A stretch of DNA of 64,000 bases from Streptomyces parvus (GTDB taxonomy: Bacteria > Actinomycetota > Actinomycetes > Streptomycetales > Streptomycetaceae), in assembly GCF_032121415.1 (NCBI RefSeq), contig NZ_CP135079.1, positions 434,001-498,000 on the forward strand. The letters are read 5' to 3'. Positions within the stretch are counted from its first letter, which is position 1. The number at the start of each line of letters is the position of its first letter. The notes below the pieces were generated by a model that saw nothing but the letters and a program-made list of their open reading frames with translations, ran no database searches and was not told the DNA's origin. The translations under genes were made by a program, and so were the position numbers. Positions 9,559 through 19,016 of the stretch are shown piece after piece.

Positions 9559-10542
9559 ATGCGCCGCAATGCTTCACCCCTCTCGCTCGTTCTGCTGGGG
9601 GCGGGGGTCTTTCTGCTCGTCCTCGCACCACTGCTCGTCTGGTATGTCCAGCCGCATGCCAAGCGCACCCCCATAGACACCGACACCACCACCGTGTTCA
9701 CCGGTACCGGCAGCTATTTCGACACCGGCAAGGTGGAGACGGTCGACGACGAGACGATCACGATCACCCGGCAGGTGCGCGGGGACGTGGCCGACAGCGA
9801 GAAGAGCGGCAACGCCGTCTGGGACGTGTCCACGTCCGTGGACCACAACTCGACGCTGCCCGCCTCCGATCCCCGTGACGCCCTCCAGTGGACGCTGGAG
9901 CGCTGGGTGACCGACCGCACCACCAACGAGCCGGTGCACTGCTGCGAGGAGACCCCGACGTTCGACGGGGAGGCGTACCTCAAGTTCCCCTTCGACGTCG
10001 AGAAGCGCGCCTACCGCTGGTGGGACAGCACGCTCGGCGGTGTCGTGCGACTCTCCTTCGAGGGCGAGAAGAAGATCCAGGGCTACGCCGGCTACCTGTT
10101 CAAGGGCGAGGTCGAGCCGACGAAGACCGGGGTGCGTCAGGTGCCCGGGGTCCTCGTGGGCAGGAAGAAGACGCCCCAGGTACTGGCCGAGGAGTGGTAT
10201 TCCAACAGCGGCATCGAGCTGGTCGTGGACAAGCGCACCGGCCGCATCATCAACGCGGCGATCGGCCCGAAGAAGACCCTGCGCGCGCCCGGCTCGAAGA
10301 GGGACGCCGTGGTGCTGCTGGAGAGCAAGCGGGTGGAGTTCACCGAGGCGACCCAGAAGAAGCAGGTCGAGCTGGCGTCGGCGGACAGCAAGCGGCTGGC
10401 GACGCTCGGCGAGACCGCGCCGATGGGAGCGGCCGGGATCGGTCTCGTACTCACGGTGGTGGGGGTCGTCCTCGTCGGCCGGGGGCGTCGGGAGGCGCCG
10501 GAGGGCCAGAACACTCACATGATGACGAGTACGCACACCTGA
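9559..10542 (+). CDS. DUF3068 / PorA-family membrane protein
   Basis: 327 residues. TM1 is at about residues 8-30 (LSLVLLGAGVFLLVLAPLLV), a long extracytoplasmic region follows, and TM2 at about 288-310 (GAAGIGLVLTVVGVVLVG) precedes a short cytoplasmic tail. The ectodomain has the family motifs DTGTVxT-like FDTGKVETVDDETITI, paired cysteines in VHCCEETP, and YxGYLF-like IQGYAGYLFKGEVEP. This matches DUF3068, also annotated as PorA family. Start ATG at 9559 has AGGAG 7 nt upstream. It leads the glycan operon and faces the outside, so a scaffold, chaperone or channel role for surface glycan assembly is likely; the biochemical role is not established. Confidence 0.85.
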   Translation: MRRNASPLSLVLLGAGVFLLVLAPLLVWYVQPHAKRTPIDTDTTTVFTGTGSYFDTGKVETVDDETITITRQVRGDVADSEKSGNAVWDVSTSVDHNSTLPASDPRDALQWTLERWVTDRTTNEPVHCCEETPTFDGEAYLKFPFDVEKRAYRWWDSTLGGVVRLSFEGEKKIQGYAGYLFKGEVEPTKTGVRQVPGVLVGRKKTPQVLAEEWYSNSGIELVVDKRTGRIINAAIGPKKTLRAPGSKRDAVVLLESKRVEFTEATQKKQVELASADSKRLATLGETAPMGAAGIGLVLTVVGVVLVGRGRREAPEGQNTHMMTSTHT

Positions 10543-10793
10543 GTTACCCGCAAGTTGTTGCGCCGGTGAGTAGCCGGGCGGTAACCCGTGCCGAAAACTG
10601 TCTATCCCCACCAGAGCACGGCCCCCCGGTCTTTCCCTTTCCGTCACATCATGTGCGATCCCCGCCCCGCCCCGTACGCCCCTCCGTTCCCGTCCCCTAC
10701 CCTCCCGTCCTCTCGCCCCTCGCGGACAACCCTCTCCCCCCTCTTTCCGCTCATCCGCGAGTTCCCGCAACCCGAGCCGAGTTGGAGCGCCCA
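10543..10793. other. Pyrimidine-rich leader between DUF3068 and GT4 genes
   Basis: 251 nt without a gene. The second half is unusually rich in C and T on the plus strand. GTTACC and GGTAAC arms near the start are about 30 nt apart. I see no clear promoter, but the length suggests that the glycosyltransferase has its own transcription start. Confidence 0.4.
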
Positions 10794-11963
10794 ATGCCCC
10801 AGCACGTACCTCCCCCACTGCTCGATGCAGTCACGCGCCAGGGTCAGGGCCCGGCGTCCTCCAGGGTCCCCGCGGCCCCGCGACGCATCGTCTTCCTCGC
10901 CCACCGCGACCTGGGCAACCCGGCCGCCGGCGGCTCCGAGCTGCTGATCGACCGGCTTGCCACGGGCCTCACCGAGCAGGGCCACGACGTCACCCTCCTC
11001 TGCGGCGGCCAGGCCTCCCGCAGGCCCTACCGAGTCGTCTCGGCGGGCGGCGCCCTGGGTCACTACCTCGGTGCGCGGTCCGCCTTCGCCAGGCAGGTCG
11101 GCGACTGCGACCTGCTGGTCGAGGTCTGCAACGGCATGCCGTACCTCGCGCCCCTGTGGCACCGCGGGCCGACCGTGTGCCTCGTCAACCATGTGCACAC
11201 CGACCTGTGGGACCTGCGGTTCCCGATGCCGGTGGCGCGGGCCGGGCGGCGGCTGGAGCACTGGGCCCTGTCCCGGGCCTACCGCGACCACCTGATGATC
11301 GCGGTGTCCCCGTCCACGGCGGGCGCGTTGCGTGACCTGGGCGTGCCCGACCACCGGATCAGGGTGGTGCACAACGGCGTCGAGGAGCCGAGCCCGCAGG
11401 GCGACCGGTCCGAGACCCCGCTGTTCGTGGCGCTCGGCCGGCTCGTCGACTACAAGCGCATCGACCTGCTGCTCCAGCTGTGGGAGCGGGTCCGGCCGGT
11501 CACCGGTGGCCGGCTCGTCATCGTCGGCGACGGCCCCGAGCGGGCCCGTCTGGAGCGGCTCGCCGGTCCCGGTGTGGAGTTCGCCGGCCATGTCACCGAG
11601 GCGGAGAAGCACCGGTTGCTCTGCGCGTCGTGGATGCTGCTGCATCCGGCGGCCGTCGAGGGGTGGGGGCTGGTCGTCACGGAGGCCGGCGCACGCTCCA
11701 CCCCGACCCTGGGCTTCGACGTACCGGGGCTGCGCGACTCCGTCGAGGACGGGGTCACGGGCATCCTCGCCCGGGGGGCGTCCTCCTTCGCCGCGGCCTG
11801 GTGCGCGCTCGCCCTGGACGACGAGCGGCGCGAGGCGATGGGCAAGGCGGCCCGGGAGCGTGCCGCCGCGTTCCGGTGGACCAGCAGTGTCCGGCAGTTC
11901 ATGGCGGTCGCCGCCGAGGCGACCAGCGGCGTGAACGCCCCGGCGATCGGTGCGAGCGCGTGA
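10794..11963 (+). CDS. GT4-family glycosyltransferase
   Basis: 389 residues with the GT-B fold. The N-terminal domain begins RRIVFLAHRDLGNPAAGGSE, typical of retaining GT4 enzymes. The C-terminal domain has FVALGRLVDYKRIDLLL, VIVGDGPER, and the EX7E-like EGWGLVVTEAG that binds the nucleotide-sugar. The frame is open for 300 codons upstream; the ATG at 10794 has TTGGAG 7 nt before it. No TM segment, so it acts at the cytoplasmic face. It is followed with GTGA overlap by a methyltransferase, then by the AftD-like enzyme. It probably makes a lipid-linked sugar intermediate used by that enzyme. Confidence 0.88.
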   Translation: MPQHVPPPLLDAVTRQGQGPASSRVPAAPRRIVFLAHRDLGNPAAGGSELLIDRLATGLTEQGHDVTLLCGGQASRRPYRVVSAGGALGHYLGARSAFARQVGDCDLLVEVCNGMPYLAPLWHRGPTVCLVNHVHTDLWDLRFPMPVARAGRRLEHWALSRAYRDHLMIAVSPSTAGALRDLGVPDHRIRVVHNGVEEPSPQGDRSETPLFVALGRLVDYKRIDLLLQLWERVRPVTGGRLVIVGDGPERARLERLAGPGVEFAGHVTEAEKHRLLCASWMLLHPAAVEGWGLVVTEAGARSTPTLGFDVPGLRDSVEDGVTGILARGASSFAAAWCALALDDERREAMGKAARERAAAFRWTSSVRQFMAVAAEATSGVNAPAIGASA

Positions 11964-12679
11964 AAGACCCTTCCTTCCGGCGCTCGGTCGCCCTGTTCCG
12001 CGCCTTCATGCGGGAACAGGGCGACCCGGCGACGGCGTACACCCTGCTGGCCCGCGACGCCGCGGACCAGGTGGAGCGGTACGGTCCGGTCCGGGGCAAG
12101 GTCGTCGTGGACATCGGCGGCGGCGACGGCTACTTCACCCGGGAGTTCCGTCGGCGCGGTGCGCACGGCTACCTCTTCGAACCGGACACGGCCGAGCTCA
12201 GCCCGGGCGAGCGCGCGGACACCGTCGTCGCCGACGGATATCTGCTGCCGCTGGCCGACGGTGCGGCGGATGTCTGCTTCTCCTCCAACGTGCTGGAGCA
12301 CGTCGCCGATCCGCACACCTTTCTCAGCGAGATGGCCCGGGTGACCCGCCCGGGCGGTCTGATCTACGTCTCCTTCACCAACTGGTACTCGCCCTGGGGC
12401 GGCCATGAGTGGGCGCCGTGGCACTATCTGGGCGCCGAGCGCGCCCGGAGCCGCTACGAGCGCCGCACCGGCCGCCCGGCCAAGCACCGCCTCGGCGACA
12501 ACCTCTTCCGGATCGGCGTCGGCGAGACGCTGCGCCATGTCCGAAGCCGTACTGACGTGACCGTCGTGTCCGCACGGTCGCGTTACTGGCCCGTCCTTCC
12601 CCAGCTCGTGCCGCGGATCCCCGTACTGCGGGAACTCGCCACCTGGAACCTCCTCCTCATTCTCCGGCGGTGTTCATGA
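11960..12679 (+). CDS. SAM-dependent methyltransferase (class I)
   Basis: 239 residues. Motif I is VVVDIGGGDGYF at about residues 48-59, the acidic turn is LFEPD, and SSNVLEHVADPHTFLSEMAR plus VTRPGGLIYVSF are the family motifs of methyltransferase type 11. GTG start overlaps the GT4 stop as GTGA, and its own TGA overlaps the next ATG as ATGA. It is conserved between GT4 and AftD-like genes in this kind of locus, so a sugar or lipid-carrier intermediate is a more likely substrate than a nucleic acid. Confidence 0.85.
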   Translation: MKDPSFRRSVALFRAFMREQGDPATAYTLLARDAADQVERYGPVRGKVVVDIGGGDGYFTREFRRRGAHGYLFEPDTAELSPGERADTVVADGYLLPLADGAADVCFSSNVLEHVADPHTFLSEMARVTRPGGLIYVSFTNWYSPWGGHEWAPWHYLGAERARSRYERRTGRPAKHRLGDNLFRIGVGETLRHVRSRTDVTVVSARSRYWPVLPQLVPRIPVLRELATWNLLLILRRCS

Positions 12680-15600
12680 CCAGCGCTGTCCACCCACCCC
12701 GGCCCGCGGCCCCGGACGACCCGGGTCCCGAGCCCACCGTCCCCGCCGACGGCCCGCCGCACGCGCGCTCCCGGCGCTGGCTCCTGGGGTTCTGGGCCGC
12801 CGTCTTCGCGGCGTTCCTGGCGGTGTCGCCGGGTCGGATGACCTTCGACACCAAGCTGGGTGTCGTCACGGCTCCCGGCCGGTTCCTCGGTGACCTGGGC
12901 GAGCTGTGGCACAGCCGTTCCGGGTTCGGCGGGATCGCCGACCAGTACATCGGCTATCTCGTGCCGATGCTGCCGTACTACGGCACCGCGGAACTGCTGC
13001 GGGTGCCCACCTGGCTCGCCGAGCGGCTGTGGCTCTCGATCATCGTGGCGACCGCTTTCTGGGGTGCGCTGCGGCTGGCGGAGCGGCTGCGGGTGGGCTC
13101 ACCGGCGGCCCGGCTGCTCGGTGCGGTCGTCTACGCGCTGTGGCCGACCTACACCATCGTGGTGGGTTCGACGTCGGCCGCCGCGTTGCCGGGCGTCCTG
13201 CTGCCGTGGGTGCTGCTGCCGCTGACGAACCCCCGCCTGACGCCGCGGACCGCGGCGGTCCGGTCCGCGCTGCTGATCCCGCTGATGGGCGGGGTCAACG
13301 CCGCTTCCACGCTGGCTTCCCTGCTGCCGGTCGGGCTGTATCTGCTGTCCCGGCCGGGCGGGCCGCGCAAGCGCGGGCTGCTGCTGTGGTGGATACCGGG
13401 CGTGATCATGGCGACCGCCTGGTGGATCGTTCCGCTGCTGTTGCTGGGGACCTTCGGCGAGAACTTCATGCCGTACGTGGAGTCCTCGTACACCACCACG
13501 ACCACCATGTCGGCGACCGAGGTGCTGCGCGGCGCCGGCAACTGGGTGGGCTATCTGAACTTCGGCGAGGCCTGGCTGCCGGCCGGATGGACCGTCGCGA
13601 CCGCGACCGTCACCATCCTGGGTTCGGCGCTCGCCGCCGCCCTGGGTCTGGCGGGTCTGGCGCGGCGTGATCTGCCCGAGCGCCGCTGGCTGGTGCTGAC
13701 CGTGCTGTCCGTCGCGCTCGTCACCCTCGCCGGGTACGGCGGGGCGCTGGGCGGTCTGTTCCACGGCACGGTGCAGGACTGGCTGGACACCTGGCTGGTG
13801 CCGTTCCGGAACATCTACAAGTTCCAGACGGGTCTGGCGCTGGCGCTGGCCCTGGGGCTGGCGCACATCGTCGGCGTCGCCACGGTGGCCGCCGCCCGGC
13901 GGGACCGCAACCCGGCCCGGATACGCCGGCTCGCGCCGGTCGTCGCAGCCGCCGTCGTACTGCCCGGTCTCGCCTGGCCGTACGTCAACGGCTCGATCCT
14001 CCAGACGGGTTCGTTCCAGAAGGTCCCCGACTACTGGGAGAGCACCGGGAGTTGGCTCAAGAACAACTCGCCGGACGATCGCGCGCTGGTCGTCCCGGCG
14101 ACCGCGCACGGCATCTACACCTGGGGCTCCCCCATCGACCAGCCGCTGGACGTGCTGGCCGAATCGCCTTACGCACAGCGTGATTACGTCCCCTTCGGCA
14201 CGCCCGGCAACCGTCGGGCGATGGACGCCGTCGAGCAGGCCCTGACCTCCGGCGGCGAGGTCCCCGGGCTCAGCGAGTACCTGAACCGGGCCGGGCTGCA
14301 CTATGTGGTGGTCCGCAACGACCTGGACCCGGACCAGCTGGGCTACGTCCCGTCCACCACGGTGAAGCGCACCCTGGAGGCGTCCGGCTACAGCCGCGTC
14401 AAGGGGTACGGGCCGGTGATGACCGCCGGCCGGATCGCGGCGGACACCCCCGTGCAGGTCGAGGGCCTGTACCCGCGCCAGCGGGCCGTGGAGATCTACG
14501 AACCGCCCAAGGGGACCGAGCGGCCCGGGAGGGCGCAGGCCGCCCCGGTCGCCTCGACGGCCGTGGTCAGCGGTGGCCCGGAGTCGCTGCTGCCACTGTC
14601 GGCGAACGGCGCCATCGAGGGCCGGCCGACCGTCCTGGCCGGTGACGCGCACCCGGGTCTGGGGCGGCCGTCGCTGTACGCGGCGGGCGACGGGCTGCGG
14701 CGCGCCGACACCCGGTTCGGCCTGGTCAACTCCAACACCTCGTACACGTACACCGCCGACGAGCGCAACGCCGCGGAGTCGGCGCAGGACCCGGGCCGTG
14801 AGCCGCGGCAGATCCTGCCGACGTCCGGGTCGAAGCACCAGACGACTGCGGTGATCCGCGGGGCGAAGTCGGTCAGCGCGTCCTCGGTGGGCAACTGGCT
14901 GTTCCATCTGCCGCAGTACGACCCGGTCAACGCCTTCGACGGCAACCCGGCGACCGGGTGGGCGGAGGGCTCTCCCGGCACGCCCGAGGACGAGTGGGTG
15001 CGGGTCGACTTCTCCGCGCCGACGGACATCCCCGGCTCGATCCAGGTGACGCCGCTGCCCAGCGGCAATGTGCGGGCCGCGCCGACCGTGATCCGGGTGG
15101 AGACCGACAAGGGCTCCAAGGACAGCCCGCTGCGGACCGACGGTTCCGCGCAGCAGGTGGCCTCGCCCGCCGGGCAGGCCGCCTGGCTGAAGGTGACGAT
15201 CCTGGAGTCCCAGCAGGGGCGGCCGGGGCTGACCGGCGCCGGATTCACCGACATCGCCGTCCCCGGCGTGCAGGTGACCCGGATGCTGGAGCTGCCGAAC
15301 GACGCGCCGCGTGCGGGCGCCGATGCGACGATGTTCTCGCTGCGGCGGGGCAGCGACCCCGGCGGTCTGTCGTCCGTGGCCGCCGAGGTCGGTCTCGGCC
15401 GGCAGTTCACCGTGCCGGAGGCGGGCGCCTACACCGTCTCGGCGACCGCGCTGCCGGTGCCCGGAGAGGCGCTCGACAAACTGCTGTTCGAGCTGACGGG
15501 CGAGCGGGACAAGATCGAGGTGGCCGCCGACTCCACGGCGCGCCTGGGCACCAACCTCAGCCCCCGCAACCTGACCGACGGTGACCTCACCACGGCGTGG

Positions 15601-16962
15601 ATCGCGGGCGAACGCCCCGTACTGCGGCTGAACTGGCCCGAGAAGCGGCCGGTCGGCGAGATCGTGTTCGCCGCGGCCGGGGGACTGTCGGCCCGCGCCG
15701 AGCAGGTCCAGATCAGTTCGCCGGACGGTACGGCGGTGGCCTCGGTGGACGAGAACGGCATGGCCCGCTTCTCGCCGGTCAACACCGACCGGATGGACAT
15801 CACCATCTCCAGGACGGCGCCGCTGACCGTGCACAACCCGGTGGCCGACGGCCAGTTGCAGCTGCCGGTCGGGCTGAGCGAGGTGTACGTCCCGGCGCTG
15901 GAGGAGTTCCGTTCGCCGCAGCCGAAGCCGGACCAGAAGTTCAGCCTGCCCTGCGGCAAGGGGCCGGTCCTCTCCGTCGGCGGCACGTACATGGAGACCA
16001 AGGCCGAGGGGCGGGTGCGGGATCTGACCCAGCGCAGGCCCATCGAGGTCTCGCTGTGCACCGACGACAGCAAGGTCGAGCTGGCCGCCTCGTCCACCAC
16101 CGTGCAGGCGGGGGACGAGGGTCCGCTGGCCATCACCGACGTCTCGCTGAGCAACGGCACCACCGAGGCCGCCGCGGCGACGCCGCGCACGGTGGACGTC
16201 GAGCAGGGCGAGGGCGACCGGCGGACCGTCGAGGTCGGCGCCGGTGAGGCCTCCTACCTCCAGATCCACGAGAACCACAACAAGGGGTGGAAGGCCACCC
16301 TGGACGGCAAGGAACTGACGCCGCTGCGGATCGACGGGTGGCAGCAGGCCTGGCTGGTGCCCGAGGGCGAGGGCGGCACGGTCACCCTGGAGTACGAGCC
16401 GGCCACGGTCTACCGGTGGGGTCTGATCGGTGCGGGCGTGCTGTTCCTGGCGCTCGTGGCGCTCGCCCTCATCGGCCGCAAGGGCTCCGGTCGGGAGGAG
16501 ACCGAGGAGCAGCCGGCGCCGCCGGGGCCGGGTCTGATCCTGGGCACCGTCGCCCTCACCCTGGTGGGGGTGGTGATCGCCGGTCCGGTCGCCGTGGCTG
16601 TTCCGCTGCTCGCCGTCCTGGCGCACTTCCGGCCGCGGCTGCTCGTTCCGGTGGCGTTCGCGGCGATGGCCGCCGCGGGGGTCGTCGCCGCGGTGGGCAC
16701 CGGGGAGAGCACGACGACGGGCGAGGGCGCTTTCGGTGCCACAGCTCAACTCCTCGCCCTGATCGGGCTGTTCGCCGCACTGGTCACGGTGGGACGGGAA
16801 CCGCTCGGCAGGCGTGCGGTCCGCCCCGGCCAGGACGCGGCCGAGCCGGCCCCGGCGGGCGGTGACCGGCCGACGGTCCAGCTCCCCGCGCAGCCCGCAC
16901 CGCCGTCCGGCCGGACGCTGTCCGCCGACGGCAGGCACCCGGCGAAGGGAGAGGACGCCTGA
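12676..16962 (+). CDS. AftD-like alpha-(1->3)-arabinofuranosyltransferase family protein
   Basis: A 1428-residue membrane GT-C protein. After a 30-residue cytoplasmic start, the first TM leads to RMTFDTKLGVV (Asp near residue 58, where GT-C enzymes keep an acidic residue in the first outer loop). About ten more TM segments run to roughly residue 450. The large outer part holds discoidin/F5-8C-like modules at about 751 (VNAFDGNPATGW) and 965 (NLTDGDLTTAWIAG), and four TM segments lie at about 1246-1373. This matches mycobacterial AftD in size and order. Start is the ATG in ATGA at 12676. Donor in mycobacteria is decaprenyl-phospho-arabinose; here donor and acceptor are unknown. Confidence 0.88.
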   Translation: MTSAVHPPRPAAPDDPGPEPTVPADGPPHARSRRWLLGFWAAVFAAFLAVSPGRMTFDTKLGVVTAPGRFLGDLGELWHSRSGFGGIADQYIGYLVPMLPYYGTAELLRVPTWLAERLWLSIIVATAFWGALRLAERLRVGSPAARLLGAVVYALWPTYTIVVGSTSAAALPGVLLPWVLLPLTNPRLTPRTAAVRSALLIPLMGGVNAASTLASLLPVGLYLLSRPGGPRKRGLLLWWIPGVIMATAWWIVPLLLLGTFGENFMPYVESSYTTTTTMSATEVLRGAGNWVGYLNFGEAWLPAGWTVATATVTILGSALAAALGLAGLARRDLPERRWLVLTVLSVALVTLAGYGGALGGLFHGTVQDWLDTWLVPFRNIYKFQTGLALALALGLAHIVGVATVAAARRDRNPARIRRLAPVVAAAVVLPGLAWPYVNGSILQTGSFQKVPDYWESTGSWLKNNSPDDRALVVPATAHGIYTWGSPIDQPLDVLAESPYAQRDYVPFGTPGNRRAMDAVEQALTSGGEVPGLSEYLNRAGLHYVVVRNDLDPDQLGYVPSTTVKRTLEASGYSRVKGYGPVMTAGRIAADTPVQVEGLYPRQRAVEIYEPPKGTERPGRAQAAPVASTAVVSGGPESLLPLSANGAIEGRPTVLAGDAHPGLGRPSLYAAGDGLRRADTRFGLVNSNTSYTYTADERNAAESAQDPGREPRQILPTSGSKHQTTAVIRGAKSVSASSVGNWLFHLPQYDPVNAFDGNPATGWAEGSPGTPEDEWVRVDFSAPTDIPGSIQVTPLPSGNVRAAPTVIRVETDKGSKDSPLRTDGSAQQVASPAGQAAWLKVTILESQQGRPGLTGAGFTDIAVPGVQVTRMLELPNDAPRAGADATMFSLRRGSDPGGLSSVAAEVGLGRQFTVPEAGAYTVSATALPVPGEALDKLLFELTGERDKIEVAADSTARLGTNLSPRNLTDGDLTTAWIAGERPVLRLNWPEKRPVGEIVFAAAGGLSARAEQVQISSPDGTAVASVDENGMARFSPVNTDRMDITISRTAPLTVHNPVADGQLQLPVGLSEVYVPALEEFRSPQPKPDQKFSLPCGKGPVLSVGGTYMETKAEGRVRDLTQRRPIEVSLCTDDSKVELAASSTTVQAGDEGPLAITDVSLSNGTTEAAAATPRTVDVEQGEGDRRTVEVGAGEASYLQIHENHNKGWKATLDGKELTPLRIDGWQQAWLVPEGEGGTVTLEYEPATVYRWGLIGAGVLFLALVALALIGRKGSGREETEEQPAPPGPGLILGTVALTLVGVVIAGPVAVAVPLLAVLAHFRPRLLVPVAFAAMAAAGVVAAVGTGESTTTGEGAFGATAQLLALIGLFAALVTVGREPLGRRAVRPGQDAAEPAPAGGDRPTVQLPAQPAPPSGRTLSADGRHPAKGEDA

Positions 16963-18290
16963 TGGCGACCACGCACCACCAGCGGGCCCCGGGCGGCGGC
17001 CAGCCGCCCGGGCGGCCCGTCCGGGTGCCGTTCCCGGTCGTCGACGAGGTGGCCCGGCACTGTGCGCAGGACGCCGAGCCGAGCACCGTGCACATCGAGA
17101 TCCATCTGCCGGGCCGGGTCGACGAGGAACGGCTGCGCTCCGCGTTCGCCGCCGCGCTGGCCCGGCACCCCCGGGCGCTGATGCGGGAGCGGCCCCGGGG
17201 GCCGTTGGCGCGGCGGTACGAGTGGGAGCTGACCGAGGCCCCGGACACGGACCCGGTCTCCTTTCCGCCGTGCGCGCCCGGTGCGCTGGAGCGGGCGCGG
17301 GCCGGGGCGCTGGACCGCGCCCCGGCGCTGACCGCCTCGCCACCGCTGCGGCTCGACGTGGTCCGGGAGCCGGACCGCGAGGGGTGCGTGCTGCTGTTCA
17401 CCGTGCACCACACCGCCCTGGACGGTCCGGCGTGCATGCGGCTGGCGGCGACGGCCGCGGAGATCTACAGCGGGTCTCCCGTTCCGCCGTCGCCCGCTCC
17501 GGCCCGCCCGGCCGCCGCCCCGCTGCCACGGCAGTCCCGGACCCCGGCGCTGGCCCGGCCCGCCCAGGTGGCGCCGGGCTCGCCGGGGCCCGCCCCGGTG
17601 CCGGGAAACGCCCTGCTGGTGGCCGAACTCCCGGTCCCGCGCCGGGAGTCCGGCGCGCCGTACACGGTGAACGACCAGCTGATGGTGGCCACCGCCCTGA
17701 CGGTGGCCGACTGGAACCGGGCCCAGGGTGCACCGGGGGCGGACCGTCGGCCGCTGCGGATCACCATGCCGGTCGACGACCGCACCCGGGGCCCGGAGAT
17801 GCCGATCGGCAACGGCACCCGGCTGGTGGAGGTCGGCTTCACCGCGGCCGAGTCGGCACCGGGTACGGACATGGCGGCGCTGCTGCGGACGACCGCTGAG
17901 CGGACCCGGGCGCTCAAGGCCCAGCCTCGCTCTCAACTGGGGCGCGGGGCCGGGTTGTTGACCGTGCCGTTGCTGCCGGTGGCGGCCCGTGCCGCCCTCA
18001 CCCGGGGGCTGCGGGTGGCGGCCGGTCCGTGGACCTCGACGACGCTGCTGAGCAACATCGGCCGGATTCCGTACCCGTTGGACTTCGGTGACGCGGGCCG
18101 GGCCACCGCCGTGTGGTTCTCCGCGCCCGCCCGGATGCCCCGGGGACTCACCTTCACCACGGCGTCCACGGGCGGCCGGCTGCACCTGGCGGTGCGCTGG
18201 TCGCGCACCCTGCTGGGCGAGCGCGACGGTGCGAGGCTGCTCGACCTGTTCACCCGCCACCTGGCCGCGACGTCCTCGGAGGCCGTATGA
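16962..18290 (+). CDS. Condensation-domain-like CoA-dependent acyltransferase
   Basis: 442 residues. The active-site motif HHTALDG (HHxxxDG) lies at about residues 148-154, preceded by VLLFTVHHT, and the C-terminal half carries a late SNIGRIP-like segment common in condensation/PapA-type enzymes. It stands alone without carrier or adenylation domains, so it is an acyltransferase rather than part of a peptide synthetase. Its ATG overlaps the AftD stop by one base (TGATG) and its TGA overlaps the next ATG (ATGA). By analogy with PapA proteins it could acylate the glycan or glycolipid made by the operon; that is inference. Confidence 0.75.
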   Translation: MATTHHQRAPGGGQPPGRPVRVPFPVVDEVARHCAQDAEPSTVHIEIHLPGRVDEERLRSAFAAALARHPRALMRERPRGPLARRYEWELTEAPDTDPVSFPPCAPGALERARAGALDRAPALTASPPLRLDVVREPDREGCVLLFTVHHTALDGPACMRLAATAAEIYSGSPVPPSPAPARPAAAPLPRQSRTPALARPAQVAPGSPGPAPVPGNALLVAELPVPRRESGAPYTVNDQLMVATALTVADWNRAQGAPGADRRPLRITMPVDDRTRGPEMPIGNGTRLVEVGFTAAESAPGTDMAALLRTTAERTRALKAQPRSQLGRGAGLLTVPLLPVAARAALTRGLRVAAGPWTSTTLLSNIGRIPYPLDFGDAGRATAVWFSAPARMPRGLTFTTASTGGRLHLAVRWSRTLLGERDGARLLDLFTRHLAATSSEAV

Positions 18291-19012
18291 CCGGCACCCC
18301 GTCCCCCTCCCCCGGGCTGCGGGACTTCTACGAGAACCCTTCCGTCCCCGTCGCCTCGGGCGACGGGCGCACCCTGCGGCAGGCCCGGCTGCTGGCCGAC
18401 GCGCTGGACGCTCCGGGGCAGGTGATCCTGGACATCGGGTGCGGGGACGGTACGGCCGCGGCCACGGCGGCCCCGTTGCTCGCCGGGCACCGGCTGATCG
18501 GGGTCGACTGGTCGCAGGACGCGCTGCGCAGGGCCCGGCCCCGGATGGGCCATGTGGTGCGCGGCGAGCTGGAGCACGGCGGGCTGCCGCTGGCCGACGG
18601 ATGTGCGGACGCGGTGCTGTTCAGCGAGATCCTGGAGCACCTGGTCGACCCGGACCAGGCGTTGGACGAGCTGCGGCGGGTGCTGCGGCCCGGCGGCCAT
18701 CTGATGCTGTCCACCCCGAATCTGGCGGCCTGGTACAACCGGGCGCTGCTGCTCGCCGGGGTGCAGCCGGTGTTCTCGGAGGTCAGTCTGCGCGGGATCC
18801 ACGGCCGACCGGGCTCGGAGGTGGTGGGGCATCTGCGGCTGTACACGGCCCGGGCGCTGCGCTCGTTCCTGACGGCGTCCGGCTTCACCGACGTGACGGT
18901 CAAGGGCGCCCCCTTCCACGGGGTGCCGCGTCCGCTGCGCCTGCTGGACCGGGCGGCGTGCGCGGTGCCCGGGGCGTCCTCCATCCTGCTGGCCCACGCG
19001 CGGCGGAGGTAG
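18287..19012 (+). CDS. SAM-dependent methyltransferase (class I)
   Basis: 241 residues with VILDIGCGDGTA at about 47-58, GVDWSQDAL, LFSEILEHLVDPDQALDE and LRPGGHLMLSTPN, followed by a C-terminal segment typical of methyltransferases acting on sugars or lipids. Start is the ATG in ATGA at 18287. It begins with RDFYENPSVPVASG. It differs clearly from the methyltransferase at 11960, so the operon encodes two separate methylations. Confidence 0.85.
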   Translation: MTGTPSPSPGLRDFYENPSVPVASGDGRTLRQARLLADALDAPGQVILDIGCGDGTAAATAAPLLAGHRLIGVDWSQDALRRARPRMGHVVRGELEHGGLPLADGCADAVLFSEILEHLVDPDQALDELRRVLRPGGHLMLSTPNLAAWYNRALLLAGVQPVFSEVSLRGIHGRPGSEVVGHLRLYTARALRSFLTASGFTDVTVKGAPFHGVPRPLRLLDRAACAVPGASSILLAHARRR

Positions 19013-19016
19013 CCGC

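Noticed and set aside
13099..17343. Very long open frame (over 1400 codons) antisense to the AftD-like gene
   Set aside because: High-GC DNA opens shadow frames. The peptide is Arg/Gly/His-rich without domain motifs, while the plus strand has clear TM segments, discoidin motifs and start/stop overlaps.
16962..18290. Reading the condensation-like protein as evidence for a non-ribosomal peptide cluster
   Set aside because: No adenylation or carrier domains are nearby; gene order ties it to the glycan operon, so a PapA-like acyltransferase is the simpler call.
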